DNA of 64,000 bases. It comes from Dyella sp. RRB7. GTDB lineage: Bacteria; Pseudomonadota; Gammaproteobacteria; Xanthomonadales; Rhodanobacteraceae. The stretch is taken from assembly GCF_022761115.1 (NCBI RefSeq), contig NZ_JAKWJS010000004.1, positions 248,001 through 312,000 on the forward strand, read 5' to 3'. The notes beneath the pieces were generated by a model. The model had not been told where the DNA came from. It did not search any database and was given only the letters and a program-made list of their open reading frames with translations. The translations under genes and the position numbers were made by a program. Each line of letters starts with the position of its first letter. Position 1 is the stretch's first letter. Below are positions 10,536 to 19,229 of the stretch, in pieces.

Positions 10536-11819
10536 TTAAGCGCCGAGGGCGGCCCAGGCTTTCACGGCCTCGGCAAACGCCAGGCAGTCGGCAAACCGGT
10601 TGTATAGCGGCGTGGGAGAAATACGGATGACGTCGGGCTCGCGCCAGTCACCGATGATGCCGTGCTCCATCAGGTACTCGAACAGCGCGCGTCCCCGCTC
10701 CCGGCCGCCCAGTACGCGGATGGAAAGCTGCGCGCCGCGCCGCGCGGGGTCGGTGGGCGTCACTACTTCCAGCACGTGGTTGAGCTGCCTCTGCACCAGC
10801 CACTCCAGGTAACCGGTGAGCCGCAGCGACTTTTCGCGCAGACGCGACATGCCGGCGCGGCGGAAGATCTCCAGCGACACCCGCAGCGGGGCGAGGGCGA
10901 GGATGGGCGGGTTGCTCAGCTGCCAGCCATCGGCGCCATAGGTGGGCACGAAGCGTGGGCCCATCTGGAAGCGCGTGGTCTTGTCGTGGCCCCACCAGCC
11001 GGCAAAGCGTGGCAGCTCGGTACGCGCATGGCGCTCATGCACGAACGCGCCGCCCACCGCGCCCGGGCCGCCGTTGAGGTATTTGTAGCTGCACCAGATG
11101 GCGAAGTCCGCGCCGCTGTCGTGCAACTGCAAGGGCAGGTTGCCCACCGCGTGCGCGAGGTCGAAGCCGACCATGCAGCCATGGCGGTTGGCCAGGCGGG
11201 TGATGGCGGCCAGGTCGAAGGCCTGGCCGGTGCGGTACTGGATGCCCGGCAGCATCACCAGGGCAATGCGCGAACCATGTTCGGCGAGTGTCCGCTCGAT
11301 CGCATCCAGCGAGATCGTGCCGTTCGGTTCGTCGCTCTCCAGCTCGATCAGCGCACTGGCCGGGTTGAAGCCGTGGAAGCGCACCTGCGACTCCACCGCG
11401 TAGCGATCGGTGGGAAACGAGCCCGCTTCGATCAGGATCGCGTGGCGTTCCGGCGTCGGGCGATAGAAGCTCACCATCATCAAGTGCAGGTTCACGCCCA
11501 GGGTGTTCATCGCCACCACTTCGGAAGGCTGTGCGCCCACCACGGCGGCGAGGTCGTCGCGCACGAACTCGTGATAGTCCATCCACGGCAGGCGGCCCTT
11601 GAAGTGGCCTTCCACCCCCAGTTCGCCCCAGTAATCCAGCTCGGCGCTGATCGCGGGGCGCACGGCGCGCGGCTGCAGGCCCAGCGAGTTGCCGCAGAAA
11701 TAATGGCTGTCACGCTCTTCGTGCGGGGGGATCAGGAACTGGTCGCGGAAGCCGCCCAGCGGATCGGCGGCATCCTGGGCCTGCGCCCAGGCAAGGGTGG
11801 CTTCGTACGGTGCGGACAT
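10536..11819 (-). CDS. kynU: Kynureninase
   Basis: A PLP-dependent hydrolase of 427 residues that cleaves kynurenine to anthranilate, or 3-hydroxykynurenine to 3-hydroxyanthranilate, plus alanine. The PLP lysine is K246 in WCSYKYLNGGPGA. FCGNSLGLQP, AMNTLGVNLHLMM, GFDLAHAVGNLPL and FAGWWGHDKTTRF are characteristic of the family. It is the third gene of a minus-strand operon behind ACMSD and a small secreted protein. That neighbourhood implies the oxidative tryptophan route through 3-hydroxyanthranilate and aminocarboxymuconate semialdehyde. The dioxygenases and monooxygenase of the route are not in the window. Confidence 0.95.
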   Translation of the reverse strand: MSAPYEATLAWAQAQDAADPLGGFRDQFLIPPHEERDSHYFCGNSLGLQPRAVRPAISAELDYWGELGVEGHFKGRLPWMDYHEFVRDDLAAVVGAQPSEVVAMNTLGVNLHLMMVSFYRPTPERHAILIEAGSFPTDRYAVESQVRFHGFNPASALIELESDEPNGTISLDAIERTLAEHGSRIALVMLPGIQYRTGQAFDLAAITRLANRHGCMVGFDLAHAVGNLPLQLHDSGADFAIWCSYKYLNGGPGAVGGAFVHERHARTELPRFAGWWGHDKTTRFQMGPRFVPTYGADGWQLSNPPILALAPLRVSLEIFRRAGMSRLREKSLRLTGYLEWLVQRQLNHVLEVVTPTDPARRGAQLSIRVLGGRERGRALFEYLMEHGIIGDWREPDVIRISPTPLYNRFADCLAFAEAVKAWAALGA

Positions 11820-11875
11820 CGGGGACTCTCGTGCGGGAAGTCGCGCCCGCAGAGGGCGCGACGCGGTGCGACAGG

Positions 11876-12382
11876 TTACTTCAGGCGTGCCGCGATGGCA
11901 TCGCAGCCCTTGTCGAAGCTGGCCTTCCAGGCCGCGCCGGCCTGGCTTTGCGACGGACGCACGCAGCGCAGCTGGATGGCATGGTTGTCCTTGAGCCAGT
12001 AGCGCTCGCTATAGGTGTAGTCGGCGCCGTTTTCCTGCGCGGTATAGGTGAAGTTGCCCGGGCCCTGGCCGGCCCCGGCCTGGTAACCGGTAAGGCCCTT
12101 GGCCTTGCCCATGGCGCCGTTCACGTACTGCTGGTAGCCACTGGCATCGGCCACCTGCTTCACCGTCACGGTGACGCGGGCGAGACTGCTGCTGGCGGTG
12201 GGCGAGGGGTCGGGCACCTGGAACACGCGTACTTCCGGGTCGCCCTGGGTTTCCATGATGCCGACCCATTGGTCGGGCGTGCTGAAGGTGACGCTGCCGC
12301 CGGCCATGCTGATGTCGGTGGCGTGGGCCGCGCCAGCCAGCACGAGGGCGCTGGCGACGATCATGTTGCGGAAGAAGCTCAT
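11876..12382 (-). CDS. Small secreted protein within the kyn operon
   Basis: A 168-residue exported protein of unknown function. ATG 12382 was chosen because the protein then starts with a signal peptide (MSFFRNMIVASALVLAGAAHA, cleavage after AHA) and overlaps the ACMSD stop by four bases (ATGA). The mature part is small and beta-rich by eye, with two cysteines, one in IQLRCVRPS and one in FDKGCDAI that could pair. It has no enzyme motif I recognise. Kynureninase starts 56 bp downstream. The tight coupling suggests co-expression with tryptophan catabolism, but a functional link is inference. Confidence 0.75.
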   Translation of the reverse strand: MSFFRNMIVASALVLAGAAHATDISMAGGSVTFSTPDQWVGIMETQGDPEVRVFQVPDPSPTASSSLARVTVTVKQVADASGYQQYVNGAMGKAKGLTGYQAGAGQGPGNFTYTAQENGADYTYSERYWLKDNHAIQLRCVRPSQSQAGAAWKASFDKGCDAIAARLK

Positions 12383-13407
12383 GCCTGCTCCTGGGCGATG
12401 GGTTCGAATCGGTGTCGTGGCAGCCCCAGCCATTCCAGGGCGGTACCGTGGAAGAGCTGCGCACGGTCGGTGTCATCCAGGCCTAGCGCCTCGATGCCAC
12501 TGCCCGGATGTTGCTCCCCCAGCGGGAAAGGATAGTCGGTACCCAGCATCACGCGCTCGACCCCGGTCACATCCAGGAGATAGCGCAGGGCCTGGGGGTC
12601 GTGCACGCAGGAATCGAAATACAGGCGCTTGAGGTATTCGCGCGGGTTGCGCGGGTTGTCGGTGGCGACCAGGTCGGGGCGCATGCGGAAGCCATGCTCG
12701 ATGCGGCCGATGGTCCAGGGAAAACTGCCGCCGCCATGCGCCAGCATCACCCGCAACCGGGGCAGCCGTTCCAGCACGCCCCCAAACACCAGGCAGCAGG
12801 CCGCGCGCGACTGCTCGGCAGGCATACCCACCAGCCATGGCAGCCAGTACTTGGGCATGCTGGGCGTGCCCATCATGTCCCACGGGTGCACCATCACGGC
12901 GGCGCCCAGGTCCGCGGCGGCCTCGAAGAATGGAAACAGCTCCGGCGCGTCCAGGTTCCAGTCATTGCAGTGCGAGCCCACCTGCACGCCCTGCAGGCCC
13001 AGCTCGTCGATGCAGCGCTCCAGCTCGCGGATGGCCAGGTCGGGTGACTGCAGCGGCACGGTGCCGATGCCGGCGTAATGGCGCGGATGATCGGCGCACA
13101 GCCGCGCGGTTTCGTCGTTCAGGTGGCGATGCAGCTCCAGCGCCTGGTAGCCGGGGGCCCAGTACGAGAACAGCACCGGCACCGTGGAAACCACCTGCAC
13201 GCCGACGCCGAAACGCGCGTAATCGTCGATGCGCTGCTGCGCATCGAAGGCCGATTCCCATACCTCGCGGAAGAACTTGCCGTCCTTGTAGATACGATGC
13301 CGCCCATCGTTATGGATCATCACCGGAAAGCGGTCGTCCCCGTACTTGGCGGCAAGGTTCGGCCAGTCACGAGGCAGGATGTGCGCGTGGGTATCGATCT
13401 TCAGCAT
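12379..13407 (-). CDS. 2-amino-3-carboxymuconate-6-semialdehyde decarboxylase (ACMSD)
   Basis: A 342-residue amidohydrolase-superfamily decarboxylase that diverts the product of 3-hydroxyanthranilate cleavage toward 2-aminomuconate and central metabolism. The match to the known family is strong throughout: KIDTHAHILPRDWP (zinc ligands H7, H9), STVPVLFSYWAPGY, VHPWDMMGTP, KYWLPWLVGMPAE, LAHGGGSFPWTIGRI and GTDYPFPLGEQ with the catalytic metal aspartate. ATG 13407 was chosen because this motif-bearing segment is the normal N-terminus, although the frame is open further upstream. It is the first gene of an operon with the secreted protein and kynureninase. Confidence 0.93.
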   Translation of the reverse strand: MLKIDTHAHILPRDWPNLAAKYGDDRFPVMIHNDGRHRIYKDGKFFREVWESAFDAQQRIDDYARFGVGVQVVSTVPVLFSYWAPGYQALELHRHLNDETARLCADHPRHYAGIGTVPLQSPDLAIRELERCIDELGLQGVQVGSHCNDWNLDAPELFPFFEAAADLGAAVMVHPWDMMGTPSMPKYWLPWLVGMPAEQSRAACCLVFGGVLERLPRLRVMLAHGGGSFPWTIGRIEHGFRMRPDLVATDNPRNPREYLKRLYFDSCVHDPQALRYLLDVTGVERVMLGTDYPFPLGEQHPGSGIEALGLDDTDRAQLFHGTALEWLGLPRHRFEPIAQEQA

Positions 13408-13523
13408 GTCGCCGAGTGTAAGTCTTGTGCGCGTGGGCGTCGCGGGGGGCACGATGTGGTGGAAGGGGGGCTTGGCCGTCTCGGCGCGATTGATTCGCGT
13501 TGGGCGCGGAGGGCGCTTTAGCT

Positions 13524-13563
13524 GGTCATCCGCGCGAAAGCGGGGAACCAGGGACTTTCGTTT
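13524..13563. repeat. Partial copy of the dispersed repeat, copy 3
   Basis: GGTCATCCGCGCGAAAGCGG followed by GGAACCAGGGACTTTC resembles the left half of the repeat at 17246. Only one arm is present and it is more diverged. It lies in the 203-bp gap between the FUSC-family gene and ACMSD, a plausible mRNA end for the former's upstream neighbour. Confidence 0.5.
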
Positions 13564-13610
13564 CTTCTTGGGCGTGGTCGCCAGCCGAAAAGCAGCAGGC
13601 GCACAAAGCA

Positions 13611-15695
13611 TCACACCATCGCCGTCGACCGATGAGGATTGCGTCCCGTCACATGCGCCAGCGTGTTGACGTTGTCGACTAGGCGATCGCTGATGCGGGT
13701 GAGCAGCTCCGCCGCCTGGCGGTCCTCCGCCATGCCGAGCAACGCCGCATAGGTACGCTGCAGGCTGCGCAAATCGGGCAGCCGTTCCGGTGCGCGCTGT
13801 GCGCGTAGCGCCGCGGCGATTTCGTGCAGTGCGGTGGCGGCATGATCGACGAACGCGCACATCTCCGCCGTCTCCGGCAGGCTGTCGTGGTCGTCGATCA
13901 GCGCTTCCAGCGTCATTGCCGTGCGGGCGAGGCGGTTGCCGTTGGCGAACAGCGCGTTGGCCAGTTCCAGCAGGGCCGGCGGAGTGGCCGGTTCGGCACG
14001 CATGCGGTCCAGCGAGGCCTGGGCGTTGCTGCGGGCGGTGCGGGCGGCCGTGCGTGCTTCGCGCCGGCCGTCGCGGCGCTCGGGGCGCGCCAGGGCGTGC
14101 AGGTAATCGGCATAGGCATCCAGCATGTCCGACAACGCGGCGCGGGCGCGGCCCCGTTCCCAGGTCGGCCACAACACATAGGCGAGCAGGGCCATGCCGC
14201 TGCCCAGGGCGGTGTTGATCACGCGATCCATCACCGCGTCGCTGGAGTTGACGCCTTCGAAGGACAGCAGGATCACCACCGTACCGGTCAGCGCGGCCAC
14301 GGCGACGCCGTAGTGGGCGGTGGCGAGGTATCGGAACGCCATGCACAGCACCGCCATCAGGGCCAGATGCGCCCAGGCATCGTGTGGCGTGATGTGCAGC
14401 AGCAAGGTGGTGAGCACCAACCCGAGCACGGTGCCGACCACACGCAGCAGGCCGAAATTGAAGGTGGCGGCAAAGTCCGGCCGCAGCACGATGGCGGCGG
14501 TCATCGGCAGCCAGTAGCCATGCGGCAGTTGCAGCTCGCGCGCCACGAACAGCGTGGCGGTAAGGGTGACCGCGCTACGCACCGCATGGCGGAAGGCTAC
14601 CGAGTGCGGCGTGAGATTGGCACGCAAGGTGGCCCGCGCCGAGTTGCTGCGCAGGGCTGCCGGCAGCGGCGTCTCGGCGGCGGCGGCGCGCAGTTCGCCG
14701 CGGCTGCCGGCCCAGTTGGCGTTACGCACGGCAGCGGCGAGCTGGCCGGAGAGCGCATGGATGTGCGTGGCCAGGCCGTCGGCGTCGCCGCCGTTGCCGA
14801 GCAGGGCGTTCTCGCTGGCCTGCAGGGTCTGCAGGGCGTGCTCGGCCTGCTGGGGCGAGTCGCCGGCTTCCAGGGCGTCGGCCACGGCGGCGAGCACGCG
14901 CGCGGCGTCGCCGCGGAACATGGCGTGGATGGTGGGGTTGGCCCGCAGCTCGGCCATGGCGGTGAGTTCCAGGCGGATGCGCTCGGCCAGTTCCAGCAGC
15001 ACGCCGAACGCTTCCATGGCGCGGCCACGAGCATGGTGCCGGCCCAGCAGGGTGTGCTGCAGCGTGGTCATGGCATCGGTAAGCGCGGGCACGTCCGCAT
15101 CGTCGTGCGCCTGTTGCCGGGCCAGCATGGACAGCCCGCGATAGACCGCGGCCAGCGCGTGGCGCTCGGGGCGGTAGCGCTGCAGTGGCCACGCCGCCAC
15201 CGAGAACACCGTGAGCAGCAGCCCGCCGGCAAAGATCAGGCTGGCCGCGCCCAGGGCTTCGCCCAGCGGGCGAGGGGTGGCGGCCGTGACCACCAGCAGG
15301 ATCATGCTGGTCATGCCCACCCGGGTCATGTCGGCACCGAACACCACCAGCAGGCCGCCGCAGAAACCGAACGCGGCCGTGGCAATCAGCATGGGGATCA
15401 ACTGGTCGCCGATCAGGAAGCCGATCAGCGAGGCCAGGCCGGCCGCCAGCGAGGCCAGCAGCAGTCGGGTCATGCGCTGGCGATACGGGCCGGGCTGGTC
15501 CGAAAACATGGTGTCCAGCGCGCCGGCGCCGATACCCAGGCCGATGCCCGGATGGCCGCTGGCGATGCCGATGGCCAGCGGCAGGATCACCGCAGCGGTG
15601 TTGCGCACGACCACGCGCACGGGCACGTCCGGACGCTTGGCCGTGATCAGGCTGTCGACGACAGTGGCGCGTAGCGAGTAGCCGCTGGCAGGCAT
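13611..15695 (-). CDS. FUSC-family inner-membrane protein
   Basis: A 694-residue membrane protein with two hydrophobic bundles (about residues 30-170 and 385-505), each followed by a cytoplasmic helical region. This is the duplicated layout of the FUSC/YccS/AaeB family of aromatic-compound efflux and envelope proteins. The second bundle contains SVAFRHAVRSAVTLTATLFV and HGYWLPMTAAIVLRPDFAATF, the typical fusaric-acid-resistance-like core. A second family member is cut by the right edge of the window (62868-64000). No periplasmic adaptor or outer-membrane factor is adjacent, so a transport role is family inference. An AGGAGC lies 13 bases before the ATG. Confidence 0.85.
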   Translation of the reverse strand: MPASGYSLRATVVDSLITAKRPDVPVRVVVRNTAAVILPLAIGIASGHPGIGLGIGAGALDTMFSDQPGPYRQRMTRLLLASLAAGLASLIGFLIGDQLIPMLIATAAFGFCGGLLVVFGADMTRVGMTSMILLVVTAATPRPLGEALGAASLIFAGGLLLTVFSVAAWPLQRYRPERHALAAVYRGLSMLARQQAHDDADVPALTDAMTTLQHTLLGRHHARGRAMEAFGVLLELAERIRLELTAMAELRANPTIHAMFRGDAARVLAAVADALEAGDSPQQAEHALQTLQASENALLGNGGDADGLATHIHALSGQLAAAVRNANWAGSRGELRAAAAETPLPAALRSNSARATLRANLTPHSVAFRHAVRSAVTLTATLFVARELQLPHGYWLPMTAAIVLRPDFAATFNFGLLRVVGTVLGLVLTTLLLHITPHDAWAHLALMAVLCMAFRYLATAHYGVAVAALTGTVVILLSFEGVNSSDAVMDRVINTALGSGMALLAYVLWPTWERGRARAALSDMLDAYADYLHALARPERRDGRREARTAARTARSNAQASLDRMRAEPATPPALLELANALFANGNRLARTAMTLEALIDDHDSLPETAEMCAFVDHAATALHEIAAALRAQRAPERLPDLRSLQRTYAALLGMAEDRQAAELLTRISDRLVDNVNTLAHVTGRNPHRSTAMV

Positions 15696-15780
15696 GGTGC
15701 TTCGTTCGCTCCTAAACGTTTCGCTGATTTTGCCTCAGCCGTGCTGAAGCGGATGCGACGAAACGCGATGGGATGACCCG

Positions 15781-16539
15781 CTACGAGCTTGCGCCCAACT
15801 GGCGGGCCAGGGCATACAGCACGCGCAGGTCCTGCGCATCGAGCGAATCGCCGTCCATGCCGCGGAAATGGTGGTGGAACGAGCGCACCGCGGCGGTGCG
15901 GTTGTCCAGGGGGTAGCCGATCAGGCCCAGCGCCATCCACGGGTCGAAGTCCGCCGGCGGATCGATCAGCGGCCCGCGCGGCCACAAGCCGAAGCCCGCA
16001 TTGGCCAGCTGTCGCCAGGGGAAGAGCGGGCCGGGATCGTCCTTGCGCCCAGGGGCGAGATCCTCGTGCCCGATGATCTGCGTGCGCGGGATGCGCAGCC
16101 GGTCGGTCAGGTCGGCGAGCAGGCGCAGCAGGCTGTCGATCTGCACCTGGGTAAACGGCGAGTCGCCATTGTTGTCCAGCTCGATGCCGATCGATGCCGA
16201 ATTGACGTCGGTGATGGTGCCCCAGCGCCCGGCGCCGGCATGCCAGGCGCGTTGGCTGTCATCCACCAATTGGTAGATATGGCCATCGTTGCCGATCAGG
16301 TAGTGCGAGCTGACCGGACCGCCGCTGTTGTGGGTGCGCAGCGTTTGCAGGGCCTGTTCGGCCGAGTCGTCGTTGGTGAAGTGCAGCACGATCAGCACCG
16401 GTCGGCGCTGGTCGAAGTTCGGCGAGGGCACCCATTGGGCGATTGGATTGTGCACCGGCACCGGGGCGCAACCGGCCAGCAGGGCCAGCAGCAACGGCAG
16501 CAGCGCACGCCGTGGGGTGAGGGAGGGCATGGCGGTCAT
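15781..16539 (-). CDS. Lipoprotein N-acetylmuramoyl-L-alanine amidase (AmiD-like)
   Basis: A 252-residue lipoprotein. The signal peptide ends in the lipobox LLAGC with C24, so it should be anchored to a membrane facing the periplasm. The Amidase_2 (PGRP-fold) domain spans about residues 45-170. Its zinc ligands and catalytic residues are visible as VLHFT (H53), IIGHEDLAPG (H158) and GRKDDPG (K166, D168). About 75 C-terminal residues resemble the peptidoglycan-binding tail of E. coli AmiD. It cuts the amide bond between MurNAc and the peptide during wall recycling. A second ATG at 16530 is possible. Confidence 0.9.
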   Translation of the reverse strand: MTAMPSLTPRRALLPLLLALLAGCAPVPVHNPIAQWVPSPNFDQRRPVLIVLHFTNDDSAEQALQTLRTHNSGGPVSSHYLIGNDGHIYQLVDDSQRAWHAGAGRWGTITDVNSASIGIELDNNGDSPFTQVQIDSLLRLLADLTDRLRIPRTQIIGHEDLAPGRKDDPGPLFPWRQLANAGFGLWPRGPLIDPPADFDPWMALGLIGYPLDNRTAAVRSFHHHFRGMDGDSLDAQDLRVLYALARQLGASS

Positions 16540-16590
16540 GGCGCGGGGATGATGTCGCGAAGCTGCCGCAGTGGCGCGCCATGGTCAAGC

Positions 16591-16620
16591 AAAAAAAACG
16601 GCGCCCTTGGACGGGCGCCG
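16591..16620 (-). terminator. Intrinsic terminator after the EF-P-like gene
   Basis: CGGCGCCC at 16599-16606 pairs with GGGCGCCG at 16613-16620 across a 6-base loop. Read on the minus strand the stem is followed by eight T residues (A-run at 16591-16598). It lies 26 bp beyond the stop of the minus-strand efpL-like gene. Confidence 0.9.
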
Positions 16621-16645
16621 CTGGAAGCTGCGGAAGGCGCGCGGA

Positions 16646-17209
16646 TCAGGCGCGGCCGGCGAACTCGCCGGTGAGCGTGTTCACCCACACCTTTTCTTCG
16701 TTGGTGATGTACTCGGGCACCTGGATCTCGACGCCGGTGTTGAGCTTGGCCGGCTTGGTGCGCTTGGTGGCGCTGGCGCCCTTCAGTTCCGGCGCGGTGT
16801 CCACCACGGTCAGCGTCACGCTGGTCGGCACCTGCAGGCCCACCGGCGCGTCGTCGATCAGCTGCACGTAGTAACCCTCGACGTCCTCGACGATATAGCC
16901 GGCGTTGTCGCCCACCAGTTCCGGCGAAAGCAGGTATTGCGTGTAGTCCTCCTTGTCCATGAACACGAACACGTCGCCGTCCATATACGAGAAGTTCGCC
17001 TCGCGGCGCACCAGGTCCATTTCCTTGAGGTCATCGTCGGCGCGCAGGCTCAGGTCGAACTTGCGGCCGCCGGGGATCGAATACATGGTGAAGCGGAACG
17101 TGACATTGCCGCCACGCGCGGTGGGCGCGCTGCGCTCGATGTCGCGCACCTGGTACACGGTGCCTTCGTGTTCGACCACATTGCCTTTCTTGACGTCGGA
17201 AGCTTTCAT
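16646..17209 (-). CDS. efpL: Elongation factor P-like protein EfpL (YeiP)
   Basis: A 187-residue, three-domain EF-P paralogue that binds stalled ribosomes and relieves pausing at difficult peptide bonds. The domain-I loop at residues 28-34 reads SAPTARGGN, with R32 where true EF-P carries a modified lysine or rhamnosylated arginine. [38 protein letters not shown] and [13 protein letters not shown] match the YeiP/EfpL branch. ATG 17209 was chosen because [10 protein letters not shown] is the usual start; the frame extends 14 codons further up without an obvious ribosome site. A strong terminator follows. Cytoplasmic; it should act beside a canonical EF-P encoded elsewhere. Confidence 0.88.
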   Translation of the reverse strand: MKASDVKKGNVVEHEGTVYQVRDIERSAPTARGGNVTFRFTMYSIPGGRKFDLSLRADDDLKEMDLVRREANFSYMDGDVFVFMDKEDYTQYLLSPELVGDNAGYIVEDVEGYYVQLIDDAPVGLQVPTSVTLTVVDTAPELKGASATKRTKPAKLNTGVEIQVPEYITNEEKVWVNTLTGEFAGRA

Positions 17210-17245
17210 GGGATGTCTGACCGGATGGTTGGGATGTCTCGTTGC

Positions 17246-17326
17246 CGTCATCCCCGCGAAAGCAGGGATCCAGTGTCTTCAATGGCGAAGCAAAGGTGCT
17301 GGATTCCGGCCCGCGCCGGCATGACG
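17246..17326. repeat. Dispersed inverted repeat, copy 4
   Basis: CGTCATCCCCGCGAAAGCAG begins the left arm, and the right arm ends GCGCCGGCATGACG. GGATCCAGTGTCTT on the left is complementary to the GCTGGATTCC region on the right with mismatches. Same family and same two-hairpin layout as the copy at 1192-1274. It lies in the 135-bp gap between the SDR gene and efpL. Confidence 0.75.
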
Positions 17327-17344
17327 ATGAGGTGGATGGAGGAA

Positions 17345-18106
17345 TTACTTCGGCTGCAAGCGCACCGCGCCATCCAGGCGGATGGTTTCGCCGTTGATGT
17401 AGCGGTTGCCCAGGATGAAACCCACCGTGCTGGCGAACTCCTCGGGCTTGCCCAGGCGCGACGGGAACGGGATCGAGGCCGACAGCGACTCCTGCACCTG
17501 CGGCGGCATGCCGTCCACCATCGGGGTCCAGAAGATGCCCGGCGCGATGGTCGCCACGCGGATGCCGAAGCGCGACAGCTCGCGCGCCATCGGCAGCGTC
17601 ATGCCGACCACGCCGCCCTTGGAGGCCGAGTACGCCGCCTGCCCGATCTGGCCTTCGAAGGCAGCCACCGAGGCGGTGTTGATGATCACGCCGCGCTCGC
17701 CGTCTTCGCCGGCCTCGTTGGCCTGCATCAGGTTGGCGCCGGCCTTGGCCACGTTGAAGCTGCCCACCAGGTTCACCATCACGGTGGTGGCGAAGGTGGT
17801 GAGCGGCATTGGGCCTTCCTTGCCCAGCATGCGGCCGGCGCCCAGGATGCCGGCGCAGTTCACCACCACGTTCAAGCCGCCCAGCGCATCGCGCGCCGCG
17901 GCGACATTGGCGTAGACGCCTTCCTCGGAGGTCACGTCGGTACGGAAGAAGTGGCCGCCCAGCGCCTTGGCCGCGGCCTGGCCCTTCTCCTCGTTGACGT
18001 CGAACAGCGCGACCTTGCCACCGTTGGCGACGACAAATTGCGCCACGGCGTGGCCGAGACCGGAGGCGCCGCCGGTGATGATCGCCTTGACCTGATTGAG
18101 CTGCAT
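17345..18106 (-). CDS. Short-chain dehydrogenase, 3-hydroxyacyl-CoA dehydrogenase type
   Basis: A classical SDR of 253 residues. The NAD-binding motif is TGGASGLG at residues 11-18, with D36 (LFDVNEE) indicating NAD preference. NCAGI lies near residue 84, and the catalytic set is the serine of NTASVAAF with YSASKGG. GPMPLTTF, APGIFWTPMVDG and FILGNRYINGETIRLDGA are like HSD17B10/type II 3-hydroxyacyl-CoA dehydrogenases that oxidise 2-methyl-3-hydroxybutyryl-CoA and related compounds. That would fit the branched-chain amino-acid catabolism seen elsewhere in the window, but the physical neighbours (efpL, GNAT genes) give no direct support. Confidence 0.88.
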   Translation of the reverse strand: MQLNQVKAIITGGASGLGHAVAQFVVANGGKVALFDVNEEKGQAAAKALGGHFFRTDVTSEEGVYANVAAARDALGGLNVVVNCAGILGAGRMLGKEGPMPLTTFATTVMVNLVGSFNVAKAGANLMQANEAGEDGERGVIINTASVAAFEGQIGQAAYSASKGGVVGMTLPMARELSRFGIRVATIAPGIFWTPMVDGMPPQVQESLSASIPFPSRLGKPEEFASTVGFILGNRYINGETIRLDGAVRLQPK

Positions 18107-18189
18107 GGGGAGTTTCCGGGTAAGTCAAAAGTGGAATGGTAGCCGAGGAGCCCCGGGCGCCGCTCGGGCGCCCCGTCGCTGGCGCGGGA

Positions 18190-18765
18190 TCAGGCGTTGA
18201 CGCGCCGCAGCAGCTCGGCCCAGTCGCCGGCCTGGCGCAGGCTTTCGAAGGCACGCACGGGCCGGGGCGGGTTTTCCGGCGCCTGCAGCTGCTTTTGCCA
18301 CACGCCCACGTCCCACCATTGGCCCAGCTTGTAGCCGGCGCTGCGCCAGACGCCGGCGGGGGCGAAGCCCATGGCTTCGTGCATGGCGACGCTGCCGTCG
18401 CCGGGCAGGGTGATCACGCCCACTGCCTGGTTCAGGCCCTGCAGGGTCATGGCATCCAGCAGCACGGCGTAGAGCCGGCGTGCGATGCCGCGGCGGCGCG
18501 CATCGGCGTGCACGTAGATCGAGGTCTCGGCGATCCAGTCATAGGCGGCACGCTCGCGGAAGCGGCTGGCATAGGCGTAGGCCAGCACGCGGCCGTGCTC
18601 TTCCCAGACCAGCCAGGGATATTGGCGCAGGCGCCCGACGATGCGCTCGCGCATCGCCTCGATACCCGGCAGCTCGGTCTCGAACGTGGCCACGCCCTCG
18701 ATCACGGACGGTACGTAGATGTCGTGGACGGCGGCGGCGTCGTCAGCATGGGCGATGCGGATCAT
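18190..18765 (-). CDS. GNAT acetyltransferase, phosphinothricin N-acetyltransferase-like
   Basis: A 191-residue GNAT enzyme of the Pat/YncA group, members of which acetylate methionine sulfone/sulfoximine or herbicide analogues. IRIAHADDAAAVHDIYVPSV at the start, WLVWEEHGRVLAYAYASRFRERAAYDW and the acetyl-CoA loop ADARRRGIARRLY are characteristic. It starts at ATG 18765, overlapping the stop of the previous gene by four bases, and is the last gene of a coupled minus-strand run. About 20 extra residues at the C-terminus after WQKQL are not part of the standard domain. Confidence 0.85.
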   Translation of the reverse strand: MIRIAHADDAAAVHDIYVPSVIEGVATFETELPGIEAMRERIVGRLRQYPWLVWEEHGRVLAYAYASRFRERAAYDWIAETSIYVHADARRRGIARRLYAVLLDAMTLQGLNQAVGVITLPGDGSVAMHEAMGFAPAGVWRSAGYKLGQWWDVGVWQKQLQAPENPPRPVRAFESLRQAGDWAELLRRVNA

Positions 18766-19229
18766 GCGAGGTTTTTTTCCATGCAGATGCTGCGCGGGTT
18801 GGCGCGATGTTCGCCGAACGGTGGGCAGCGACGGTAGCCGGCACGTTCGTACAGTTCCAGCGCCTCGGTCTGGGCTGTGCCGGTCTCCAGCCGAACCACC
18901 TTGCCACCGGTGCGGACCACTTGTGATTCCAGCGCTTCCAGCAATTGCTTGCCCAGGCCCAGCCCCCGGCAGGCCGGCAGTACGTACATGCGCTTTACTT
19001 CCACATAGTCCTCGTGCTGCACACAGGCGCCGCAGGCGACCGGCGTATCGTCCACGCGCGCCGTGAGGAAGGTGACGTTGGGCTGGCGCAGTGCTTCCAC
19101 CGCCACCGGCTGGATATTGCCGGTGGGATAAAGCTCGGACAGATAGCCGTCCAACTCGTGGATCAGCGGTATGACGTCGGGTGAGGCGGGGTCGTCGATC
19201 TCGAAACGGAGTACCGGCGCTTTCAGCAT
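18762..19229 (-). CDS. GNAT acetyltransferase
   Basis: A 155-residue GNAT-fold protein. The acetyl-CoA loop is seen in VKRMYVLPACRGLGLGKQLL (Q/RxxGxG/A type) and the C-terminal strand in ALELYERAGYRRCPPFGE. It resembles the YkkB/PA4866-like small-molecule acetyltransferases; the substrate is unknown. It starts at ATG 19229, seven bases inside the end of the YdeI-like gene, and its stop overlaps the next GNAT start (ATGA). Such overlap on both sides indicates translational coupling in one operon. Confidence 0.85.
   Translation of the reverse strand: MLKAPVLRFEIDDPASPDVIPLIHELDGYLSELYPTGNIQPVAVEALRQPNVTFLTARVDDTPVACGACVQHEDYVEVKRMYVLPACRGLGLGKQLLEALESQVVRTGGKVVRLETGTAQTEALELYERAGYRRCPPFGEHRANPRSICMEKNLA

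Noticed and set aside
13824-15674. A 616-codon plus-strand frame opposite the FUSC gene
   Set aside because: Composition is Gln/Gly/Arg-rich shadow coding; the minus-strand frame has clear membrane bundles.
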